Of a DNA stretch of 64,000 nt, positions 44,026 through 51,186 are shown in pieces (position 1 is the stretch's first letter; each line of letters starts with the position of its first letter). The stretch is from Kordiimonas lipolytica (lineage in GTDB: Bacteria; Pseudomonadota; Alphaproteobacteria; Sphingomonadales; Kordiimonadaceae): the NCBI RefSeq assembly GCF_001550065.1, contig NZ_LRUB01000002.1, forward strand, positions 305,925 to 369,924. Direction: 5' to 3'. The translations under genes were made by a program, and so were the position numbers. A model generated the notes under the pieces. The model did no database searches. It had not been told where the DNA came from and saw nothing but the letters and a program-made list of their open reading frames with translations.

Positions 44026-46060
44026 CCCGGAAGCCGAGAACGAGTATTGTGTTCAAAACCCGGAACAATGCGAAGAGATATGGCTCTTCCATGAGATATT
44101 GGTGTCGCAAAGGCGCTTGGAGGGTGCCGCTTCCGGTAGCTCCGAAACTATACTGGAGGTCAGGAAGTCTTCGGTAGACAGGCTGGACAAGGTCTTGGGA
44201 ACCGTCCCGGGTGTTGGCCTGTTCCGACGGGCTGACAGCCGCACGGCGCATCCGACAACACAGGGGCTTTCCATGCGCGGCGTTGGTGCGAATGGGGCGG
44301 GGCGTGTTTTGGTCACGCTGGATGGTGTGCCGCTGAATGATCCGTTCGGTGGCTGGATCTATTGGTCGTCTCTCAATTCCCTGGATGTTGGTGATGCCGT
44401 TGTACGCAAGGGCGGTTCGCCCGGCGCTTTCGGCGCGCAGGCCCTGGCGGGGCAGGTTGATTTGCGTAGCACAACGCTTAGGGATGCCTATGACGGTGCT
44501 CGCGGATGGCTTGGCAGTGACGATAGCAAGAATATCGGTGTTCGCTATGTGAAGGAATTTAAAGGAGGCTCGCTGGCGCTTTCCGGCGGCTATTTCGATA
44601 CGAATGGCGATTATCTTCTAGCCGAAAATCAGCGCGGGTCTGTGGACGTGCGTGCCGCCTCAGAAACCGCCTATATCGGTATCAATGGCGGCTATGAGTT
44701 TGAAGATGCCTATGTTGTAGGGCATGTTCGGTATTTCAAGGAAGACCGGGTGAATGGCCTTAGTCTTGCTGTCAATGAAACGGAGGCGTTGGACGCTTCG
44801 TTGACCGTGACGGGCTATGCGGATGCTTTTGATTGGGAGCTGATCACCTATTACCGAACACGCGATTTTGCCAATGTTTTCGCTTCGGCCCGCGATGACC
44901 GGACGACCGAACGCGCGGTGCTGGACCAGTTCGACGTGCCTGCGTGGGGGGCGGGGGTGCTGGCGCGCGTGCAGTTTGATGGGGTTGAGTTCGGTATGGA
45001 TGGCCGCCGCATGAGCGGGGAAACCAACGAACGCTTCCGCAACCTGGGTGCGGGCTTCACCCGCCAGCGCCGGGCGGGCGGTGACCAGTGGACGCTCGGG
45101 TTTTACGGTGAATACAGTCATGAGGCGGATTGGGGGGCTCTCTCCGCCACGCTCAGGTATGACCGCTGGCGCACCTACAGTGGCGTGCGGGACGAATATA
45201 ACATCGAGGACGGCTTCCCCGGCTTCGCTTCGCCAGACCGGTCAGACCTTGTGCCCAACCGCAAGGGCGGCGGATGGACGGGCCGTGTGGGGTATGAACG
45301 CGCACTCACCGGTGCGATCGATATGCGCGCGGCGGCCTACAAGACCTGGCGGCTTCCGACGCTGAATGAATATTACCGCCCGTTCCGGGTGGTGAATGAC
45401 ATTACCGAAGCCAACCCGAACTTGACGCCTGAAACGCTCTATGGCGCGGAAATCGGCTTTGACTATGAACCGCTGAATACAGTGAAGCTGTCTGCCACCT
45501 ATTACCGCAACTGGCTGAAGGATGGCGTGGGCAATGTCACCATCGGCTTCGGCCCGGGCTTTTTTCCGCTGGGCGGCTTTGTGCCGGATGGCGGTGTCCT
45601 GAGGCAGCGGGCAAACGTGGATGAAAGCATCACCGACGGCATTGAGCTGGATGCAATGTTGGAGCTTGAAACCCACTGGACGCTCTCCGCCAGCTATCTG
45701 TATGCCCGCGCGCGCATCACCAAATTTGACGCCATGCCGGAACTTATTGGTAAGCACCCTGTGCAGACACCACGCCATACCGCCACAGTGCGGGCGGCAT
45801 ATTCTGGCGATGGTTGGGATATGAATATTGAGGGCCGCTATGCCGGTGGACAGTATGATGATGACCTCAATACCCGCCGCCTGGATGCCATCTTCACAGT
45901 GAATGCCGGAGCCCGATATGACATTTCAGGCAGTTTCACCCTGACGGCCCAGATGGAAAATCTGTTTGACGCCAAGGTGGTGTCGGCGGTAACTGCTGAT
46001 GGGCTTGAGACTCTGGCTCAGCGCCGCTTCTGGCGTATCGGTCTTGAAGCCAGCTTTTAG
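43949..46060 (+). CDS. TonB-dependent outer-membrane receptor
   Basis: A 703-residue TonB-dependent receptor. The plug domain has RLDKVLGTVPGVGLFRRADSR, a TQGLSMRGVGANGAGRVLVTLDGVPLND signature block and PGAFGAQALAGQVDLR; the rest is a beta-barrel ending in LEASF with terminal Phe. The ATG at 43949 gives a convincing signal peptide (ARTLTIMAASSLLTMSATA) but lies within the cytochrome c gene in another reading frame, overlapping by 77 bases, with no clear ribosome binding site. An earlier TTG in frame (43940) and later ATGs (43973, 43997) are alternatives. Its ligand is unknown; import of PQQ or of a sugar acid is suggested by the operon. Confidence 0.9.
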   Translation: MYARTLTIMAASSLLTMSATADQQTDPEAENEYCVQNPEQCEEIWLFHEILVSQRRLEGAASGSSETILEVRKSSVDRLDKVLGTVPGVGLFRRADSRTAHPTTQGLSMRGVGANGAGRVLVTLDGVPLNDPFGGWIYWSSLNSLDVGDAVVRKGGSPGAFGAQALAGQVDLRSTTLRDAYDGARGWLGSDDSKNIGVRYVKEFKGGSLALSGGYFDTNGDYLLAENQRGSVDVRAASETAYIGINGGYEFEDAYVVGHVRYFKEDRVNGLSLAVNETEALDASLTVTGYADAFDWELITYYRTRDFANVFASARDDRTTERAVLDQFDVPAWGAGVLARVQFDGVEFGMDGRRMSGETNERFRNLGAGFTRQRRAGGDQWTLGFYGEYSHEADWGALSATLRYDRWRTYSGVRDEYNIEDGFPGFASPDRSDLVPNRKGGGWTGRVGYERALTGAIDMRAAAYKTWRLPTLNEYYRPFRVVNDITEANPNLTPETLYGAEIGFDYEPLNTVKLSATYYRNWLKDGVGNVTIGFGPGFFPLGGFVPDGGVLRQRANVDESITDGIELDAMLELETHWTLSASYLYARARITKFDAMPELIGKHPVQTPRHTATVRAAYSGDGWDMNIEGRYAGGQYDDDLNTRRLDAIFTVNAGARYDISGSFTLTAQMENLFDAKVVSAVTADGLETLAQRRFWRIGLEASF

Positions 46061-46069
46061 GGGGACATT

Positions 46070-46393
46070 GTGGCAGTGCCGGTTTTTCATCTTCTCTTGT
46101 GCCGCAAAGGCGACAAGCTGCCGCCCTATGTGATCCAGCTGGCGAAAGGCTATAACGCCCAGCTTTATATCGCCAACAATGAAAAGCATGTGCGCACGAT
46201 GCTGCGTGAGCATCCCATCGACATGGTGCTGATTGGCAGCGGCCTGTCAGCTGAGGTGCGCGGTGCCATGGTGCAGGCCATTGCATCAATCCGCTCAGAC
46301 CTTTCCATCCACCTTAATGGTGACGTGGAAGGCGGACTATCCTTCCCGCAGTTTATGGAAAAGACACTGTCGGCCTACCTACCCAAGCACTGA
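46070..46393 (+). CDS. Small receiver-like protein of unknown function in the dehydrogenase cassette
   Basis: A 107-residue cytoplasmic protein starting with GTG at 46070 after AGGGGGACATT, 9 bases past the TonB receptor stop. Hydrophobic strands FHLLLC, AQLYIAN and DMVLIGSGL alternate with helices (HVRTMLREH, VRGAMVQAIASIR) in the order expected for a response-regulator receiver fold. The phosphorylated Asp that normally ends the third strand is absent (IGSGL), so it cannot be a standard receiver. Function unknown. It may be a scaffold or sensor for the cassette; that is inference only. Confidence 0.68.
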   Translation: MAVPVFHLLLCRKGDKLPPYVIQLAKGYNAQLYIANNEKHVRTMLREHPIDMVLIGSGLSAEVRGAMVQAIASIRSDLSIHLNGDVEGGLSFPQFMEKTLSAYLPKH

Positions 46394-46495
46394 CTGCTTG
46401 CTTTCCGGTATTTTTCTGCTACTACAAAAATCATAAAGAAAAGCTGGCCAACGAGCCCGCAAATATACGACAACGACAGCTTGAGGAATAAACCC

Positions 46496-46759
46496 ATGAA
46501 AGCAATCAACGCTATTATTATGTCCGCCGCCTGCCTGACGCTGGGGGCTTGTGCCATCACTATCGACGGCGATGACCATCCACGCAGCTATGACCGCGGC
46601 CACGACAGCGTGACAGTAACCCTGCCAAACGGCGACCGTGACCGCTTCTCCTGCCCTGAAGGCACCAGCACGTTTGTTATCAACATGAAGGACGAAGGCA
46701 AAGGCATGGTCTATGGCTGCCGCACAAATGGTGCACCGATGCCGGTTGTTGAAGAATAA
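46496..46759 (+). CDS. Small lipoprotein, unknown function
   Basis: An 87-residue lipoprotein with signal sequence and lipobox LGAC (Cys19), followed by a charged hydrophilic domain with DGDDHPRSYDRGHDSV and two further cysteines (Cys53 and Cys75 approximately), possibly disulfide-linked. GAGGAATAAACCC precedes the ATG at 46496; the frame begins at TTG 46481 and is not used. A strong bidirectional terminator follows. I do not recognise the family. Acidic-histidine content might bind metal, which is speculation. Confidence 0.78.
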   Translation: MKAINAIIMSAACLTLGACAITIDGDDHPRSYDRGHDSVTVTLPNGDRDRFSCPEGTSTFVINMKDEGKGMVYGCRTNGAPMPVVEE

Positions 46760-46782
46760 TTGGCGCTATGGCGAAGCGTTTG

Positions 46783-46808
46783 AAAGCCGGGCATTGCCCG
46801 GCTTTTTT
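46783..46808. terminator. Bidirectional rho-independent terminator
   Basis: Stem AAAGCCGGGC/GCCCGGCTTT with an ATT loop and T runs on the plus strand (and A run reversed on the minus). It lies between the small lipoprotein gene and the convergent methyltransferase-like gene at 46814 and can stop both transcripts. Confidence 0.9.
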
Positions 46809-46813
46809 GTTGG

Positions 46814-47410
46814 CTACAGCCAGCGGCGCACCCGCGCCTTGTAGGCTTCAAAGGCGTCACCAAACTTGTCAGAGAGAAATGCTTCTTCCTGCCTGATAAT
46901 CAGGCTTACGAAAACCCAGGTCAACGCAAGGCAGGTCATGGTAAACAGCCCTGGCGCGACAACAACAGCACCGATTAGGAACAGCATGATGCCAACATAA
47001 ATCGGGTTGCGGGAAAACTGGTACAGCCCACCGGTGACAAGGTCCATGCCTTCTTCCGCGTCTGGCGGCAGGCCGATGCGCCAGCTGTGCCCCATGTCCA
47101 TCTGGCTGATCACGGCGATCAGGATGCCTATGGCCATCACCGCCACGCCCCAATGGGCATAGGCGAAGGGCTGCACCATCAGTATGTCATCCAGTGCCGG
47201 CCAGAAGGGGCGGGCGAACAGATAGAGGTTCAGCACAATGCCTATGATGCCGGCACTGGCCTCAACCGGGTTACGCTTGCGCCCCAGAAACGCCAGTACA
47301 CTGACCCCCTCACGCTGGCGCAGGTGCAGGATGCGCGCGAAGCCCCATAAAAGGGCCAGTCCGATCAGGGCCGGTGGGCCATATAAGTTGATGGTGGTTA
47401 TGCTTGGCAT
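46814..47410 (-). CDS. Isoprenylcysteine carboxyl methyltransferase-like membrane protein
   Basis: A 198-residue protein with four to five membrane helices and the C-terminal ICMT/PEMT signature: MGHSWRIG, LVTGGLYQFSRNPIYVGIML and EEAFLSDKFGDAFEAYKARVRRW. Bacterial members of this superfamily methylate small lipids, phosphatidylethanolamine or unknown substrates with S-adenosylmethionine; the family name gives no guide to substrate here. It lies alone on the minus strand, sharing a terminator with the gene at 46496. The start region has TATGG but no strong ribosome binding site. Confidence 0.82.
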   Translation of the reverse strand: MPSITTINLYGPPALIGLALLWGFARILHLRQREGVSVLAFLGRKRNPVEASAGIIGIVLNLYLFARPFWPALDDILMVQPFAYAHWGVAVMAIGILIAVISQMDMGHSWRIGLPPDAEEGMDLVTGGLYQFSRNPIYVGIMLFLIGAVVVAPGLFTMTCLALTWVFVSLIIRQEEAFLSDKFGDAFEAYKARVRRWL

Positions 47411-47560
47411 GATATGTCTCCGCTATGGGAAATCCCTTATTCATGCCAAGCATAAAGGTTGAAGCAACTATAAGCTCAAGCCCTTATTTGCCAAATATGC
47501 CAGGTTGTTCAAGTTACACTTTTGCTTTAATGTTGCGACACCACGGAGCCAGGGGGGATC

Positions 47561-48724
47561 ATGAAACAGTTCGCTGCATTTTTGCTGGTGGTTTGCGCGG
47601 CCATTGCGCCCGTGTGCGCCGAAGATATAACCATCGGGAAAAGCTACACGTTTCATTCAGAAATTCTGGATGAAGACCAGTCCTATGGCGTTGCGCTTCC
47701 GGTTGGATATACGCCTGATCAATCTTATCCGGTGATCTATGTACTTGACGGCTGGGAGCTGCAGTTCCAGGCCGTTACAGCTGTTGCGCGCGCCCAGAAC
47801 ATGATGGGGTCCTTGATGCCTGGCGCCATCGTTGTGAGTCTGCCAAGCAACGATCGGTACAGGGATTATTTTGCATCGTCGGATGACACGGATGATGAGG
47901 GTCATCACCAGCCATGGATGGCGGCAGCTGGCGGTGGAGAACGCTATCTGCAGGTGCTGCGGCAAGAGGTGTTCCCCCTTATTGAGAAGGCCTACAATGT
48001 GAAGCCTTACCGGGTTCTGGTTGGCCACTCAGCAGGCGCGGCTTTGGGGCTTCATGACTTGATGAGCGGAGCCAACAGCTTCAACGCCTATCTGATGATC
48101 GATCCGCCGGTTACCATGCAGAGCGGATATCTGCTGAAACTGTCCCAAACCATGGAAGAGGTCGGGGCGCCTAAATTGGCCTTGTATCTGTCATATGTGC
48201 CGCATGACGACGGCAAACATATTGCCGCGTTGCGGGAGATGCTGGCCAATATTGAAGCGCGGGCTCCAAGCGGCTTTCGGGCGACCAGCCAGCTGTTTGA
48301 AAAGGAAACTCACCAGTCCGTTCAGCTTGAAAGCTATGTTTATGGCCTGCGCGCCATATTTGACGGCTACACTCCACCACCCATTGAGGACGCAGCAAAG
48401 GACCCGATGCTTCTGGCGAAGCATTACGCTGGCTATTCAGGCAAATTGGGCGTGGAGTTCCTGCCAGACCAGGCCTTCACTAATACTGTCGCCTACAATG
48501 CGTTGAATTATTACCAGTGGCCGGAAAAAGCGCGTCAGCTCTTCCAGATGAATGTGGAAAACTTCCCTAAGTCCAGCTGGGTATGGAGCGGTATGGGAGA
48601 TTATTACGCAGGCATCGGGGAGACTGAGCAAGCGGCCAAAGCCTTTGAAAAGGCCTTGGCGCTGGAAGCGGACAATTCCTATGCGGCGCAGCGCCTGAAG
48701 GACGTGCAAGCCAAACTACAGTAA
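47561..48724 (+). CDS. Secreted esterase-like alpha/beta hydrolase with C-terminal TPR
   Basis: A 387-residue exported protein (signal peptide FAAFLLVVCAAIAPVCA). The N-terminal two thirds match the putative esterase family (enterochelin esterase/esterase D-like): GHSAG with Ser157, YPVIYVLDG, and the His in KETHQSV. The C-terminal third holds TPR-like helices (QLFQMNVENFPKSSWVWSGMGDYY, then AAKAFEKALALEADN). It may cleave a siderophore or aryl ester in the periplasm; the substrate is unknown. AGGGGGG precedes the ATG. The stop is 2 bases from that of the convergent serine hydrolase gene. Confidence 0.84.
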   Translation: MKQFAAFLLVVCAAIAPVCAEDITIGKSYTFHSEILDEDQSYGVALPVGYTPDQSYPVIYVLDGWELQFQAVTAVARAQNMMGSLMPGAIVVSLPSNDRYRDYFASSDDTDDEGHHQPWMAAAGGGERYLQVLRQEVFPLIEKAYNVKPYRVLVGHSAGAALGLHDLMSGANSFNAYLMIDPPVTMQSGYLLKLSQTMEEVGAPKLALYLSYVPHDDGKHIAALREMLANIEARAPSGFRATSQLFEKETHQSVQLESYVYGLRAIFDGYTPPPIEDAAKDPMLLAKHYAGYSGKLGVEFLPDQAFTNTVAYNALNYYQWPEKARQLFQMNVENFPKSSWVWSGMGDYYAGIGETEQAAKAFEKALALEADNSYAAQRLKDVQAKLQ

Positions 48725-48726
48725 GC

Positions 48727-49971
48727 TCACTCTGACTGCATGCCAGCAGCCGTTTCCCGCGCGGCGAGGTCTGCAGAGATGGCCTGGAACGCAGTGACGA
48801 TCATATCTTTCTGCGCTTTGTTCGCCGGGTCGTTGAAGCCTTTGTTGGCGCTGGTTTTCGCAATCACGATGCCTGTCGTCGGGTCCACATAGATGAACTG
48901 GTGATAGATGCCCGCTGCGAAAAAGTCGCCGTGTGGGTTTGTTGGTATCCACCACTGATATCCATAGCCAAACGGCGTTTCCGAGCCCGGGTTGTCGGCG
49001 CCGGGCATAAGATGCGGTGCTTCCGGTGTTACGGACGCCTTGACCCATTCGACTGGCACGATCTGTTCATCACCCCAACGGCCTTCATTGAGGTACAGCC
49101 GCCCCATCCGCGCCATGTCACGCAGGCTCGCCTGCAGGCCGCCCATGGCCACTTCCATGCCGTGCCCGTCGATCAGGAAATAGGCGTCCTGCTCCATGCC
49201 AAGGGGCTGCCAGATTTTTTCCTCAAGAAGCTGGGTGATGGTTTGCCCCGTCACGCGCTTCAGGATCATGCCAAGCACATGGGTGTTGACGCTGACATAG
49301 TCGTTATAGGTGCCGGGTTCACGGTCGCGCGGCAGGCTGGTTGCGAATTCGTCGAGGCTGCCACCGGTGCCGATGGTCATGGACATCCGGTTAACGTCTG
49401 ATGTCAGGTCGCCGTAATCCTCGGTGAAGCGAATGCCGGTGGACATGGTGAGCACATGCCTGAGCGTCACGCCGTCATACCCCGTGCCCTTGAACTCAGG
49501 CAGATACTTGGTGACCGGATCGTCCAGATCGTCGATCAGGCCGTCGTGCATCGCAATGCCGAAAAGCGCGGAGATGAAGCTTTTGGTCACGGAAAACTGG
49601 ATGTGCCGGTCATCCGCCTTTTGCCCCTGGTAATATTCTTCAAACAGGATCGTGCCGTCCTTCGCCACCAGAAGGCCTGTGGTGCCGGTCTCGACCATCA
49701 GGTCCTTGATCGACCGTTCTTCGCCGTCATAAATATAGCTGTCGGTGATAGGCTTCAGGTCATAGTCAAAGGCTGAAGGCGTGCCGCTCGCATGCACGGT
49801 GGTGGTGTTGAAAAATTCCTTGGTGTTACGGTAATTTTCCGTCAGGTGCTCCACGTCATAGAAACTGGCCATGCGGTAGAAGGCCTGGCCCATATTGACC
49901 GCATAATAGCCAAGCGGCACAAGAATGATGATAACCACGGCCCAGAAACCGCGTTTTTTGAATACGGACAT
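48727..49971 (-). CDS. Beta-lactamase-fold serine hydrolase, membrane-anchored
   Basis: A 414-residue protein with an N-terminal membrane segment (AVVIIILVPLGYYAV) followed by the class C beta-lactamase/penicillin-binding-protein-like domain. SxxK is SVTK at 127-130 and the Tyr motif is YND in PGTYNDYVSVN; the segments HVLTMSTGIRF, WQPLGMEQDAYFLID and GYGYQWWIP are family hallmarks. It might be a D-alanyl peptidase, esterase or 6-aminohexanoate-dimer hydrolase type; resistance is not implied. The start at 49971 follows GGGGAGGG. An inverted repeat lies 32-49 bases upstream. It is the second of three related hydrolases in the window. Confidence 0.85.
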   Translation of the reverse strand: MSVFKKRGFWAVVIIILVPLGYYAVNMGQAFYRMASFYDVEHLTENYRNTKEFFNTTTVHASGTPSAFDYDLKPITDSYIYDGEERSIKDLMVETGTTGLLVAKDGTILFEEYYQGQKADDRHIQFSVTKSFISALFGIAMHDGLIDDLDDPVTKYLPEFKGTGYDGVTLRHVLTMSTGIRFTEDYGDLTSDVNRMSMTIGTGGSLDEFATSLPRDREPGTYNDYVSVNTHVLGMILKRVTGQTITQLLEEKIWQPLGMEQDAYFLIDGHGMEVAMGGLQASLRDMARMGRLYLNEGRWGDEQIVPVEWVKASVTPEAPHLMPGADNPGSETPFGYGYQWWIPTNPHGDFFAAGIYHQFIYVDPTTGIVIAKTSANKGFNDPANKAQKDMIVTAFQAISADLAARETAAGMQSE

Positions 49972-50002
49972 AATCCCTCCCCAGGACCCCAAATACACCA
50001 AT

Positions 50003-50020
50003 ACTGATATTTTTATCAGT
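50003..50020. promoter_or_regulatory. Inverted repeat upstream of the membrane serine hydrolase gene
   Basis: Perfect 7-bp arms ACTGATA and TATCAGT separated by TTTT, 32-49 bases upstream of the ATG at 49971. AT-rich dyad in a promoter position suggests an operator. Confidence 0.4.
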
Positions 50021-50029
50021 TATAGCGGA

Positions 50030-50049
50030 AGTGGGGAGAAAGCCCCACT
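50030..50049. other. Stem-loop in the desaturase-serine hydrolase gap
   Basis: Perfect 7-bp arms AGTGGGG and CCCCACT with a six-base loop, 33 bases beyond the desaturase stop at 50083. In the minus-strand transcript the T run precedes the stem, so it is not a standard intrinsic terminator. Confidence 0.45.
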
Positions 50050-50082
50050 CAAAAAAATTTAGGCGCTTCAGGACTGTTCCGG

Positions 50083-51006
50083 TCAGGCAGAGGCATTCAG
50101 CTTGATGATGTCCCAGTAGCCGGTGCGGATTTCCATCTCATCCCCGAAGCCACGCTTGAGCATCAGGTCATGCACCTCCCGAAGCCGCCAGCATGGCACA
50201 AACGGCAGCATGTGGTGCTCGATATGGTAATTGACGAAATAGGGCGCGAATGTTAGCCGCTCCAGGGGATTTGCAAGGGTGGTGCGGCTGTTCTTCAACG
50301 GGTTTTCAAGGTCTTCCATGGTGGCGTGTTCTGCAATATTGCGCACCCGCAGGAAAAGCTGCTGTGTGGTCATGAGCGGCAACAGCCAGCACAGGAGGAA
50401 CAGGTCCATCCTGCCCGCCAGCGCAAAGCCGGTGATCGTGAGCGCATAGAAGGCGATCGGCCCTGTATAGAAGGCGCGCAGGCGTTCCCAGCGGCCTTTT
50501 TTCTCACCCCATACATAGCGGAAGATGCCCACTTGTGTTCGCAGGAAAACGATACCTGTGAGGTCGCGCAAGATCTTGCGCGCCATGCTGCTTTTTGACA
50601 CTGGGAAGGGGGTATAGAGATAGTTTTCCGGGTCGGCGTCCGTACGGGTGAAGCGGTGGTGCGCCATGTGCCGCTTCCGGTAGGTGTTCATGCTCAGGAT
50701 CATAGGCCAGGCGGCCAGCGCCTGCGAAAGCTGTTCATTCAGCCAGCGCGTCTTGAACAGCATGCCGTGGCTGCCTTCATGCATCAGGATCGCCAGCCCA
50801 AGCTGGCGGCTGCCGACAATGATCAGGCACAACACCAGGGTGGCGGGGTTCGGGAACAGGGCATAGAGCGCAGTGCTGCCGACAATCAGCCCCCAGCAGT
50901 GAAAGAGCAGCCAGAAGCCCATAAGATCCGACCGCTGCCGAAGCCGGTGCGATTCCTCTTTCGTCAGAATATCCGACGGTTTGATGCTGTTCCACTGTGT
51001 CGACAT
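50083..51006 (-). CDS. Membrane fatty acid desaturase / hydroxylase
   Basis: A 307-residue membrane di-iron enzyme with three histidine boxes: HEGSH at residues 76-80, HMAHH at 113-117 and HIEHH near residue 245, between four membrane helices. Fatty acid desaturases of this type use oxygen and an electron donor to introduce a double bond, or hydroxylate lipids or beta-carotene; the exact reaction is uncertain. The ATG at 51006 follows CGGGGGAC, while the in-frame ATG at 51039 lacks a ribosome binding site and falls inside the Fur box. A near-perfect Fur box lies 32-50 bases upstream, so iron regulation is likely. Confidence 0.88.
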   Translation of the reverse strand: MSTQWNSIKPSDILTKEESHRLRQRSDLMGFWLLFHCWGLIVGSTALYALFPNPATLVLCLIIVGSRQLGLAILMHEGSHGMLFKTRWLNEQLSQALAAWPMILSMNTYRKRHMAHHRFTRTDADPENYLYTPFPVSKSSMARKILRDLTGIVFLRTQVGIFRYVWGEKKGRWERLRAFYTGPIAFYALTITGFALAGRMDLFLLCWLLPLMTTQQLFLRVRNIAEHATMEDLENPLKNSRTTLANPLERLTFAPYFVNYHIEHHMLPFVPCWRLREVHDLMLKRGFGDEMEIRTGYWDIIKLNASA

Positions 51007-51037
51007 GCGTGTCCCCCGACCGGTCTTGTCGTCTTTC

Positions 51038-51056
51038 ATTAATGATAATCATTATG
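51038..51056. promoter_or_regulatory. Fur box upstream of the desaturase gene
   Basis: The 15-bp core AATGATAATCATTAT at 51041-51055 is identical to the centre of the consensus 19-bp Fur box GATAATGATAATCATTATC; outer bases differ. It is 32-50 bases before the desaturase ATG at 51006 and about 130 bases before the divergent S9 peptidase at 51187, so either gene could respond to iron. Matching is by eye; Fur, Mur or another family member could bind. Confidence 0.75.
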
Positions 51057-51186
51057 CATGATGAAGGCTGGGTTCGCGAGTCTTAAAAACAATAGCCACG
51101 GTGATGGGGCTCAGCTTGCGCAGTAGCCCTGAAGTTTGAACCGATGGCCTATTTGAGAGTGCCTCATTGCGTGCTAGCCTACATCC

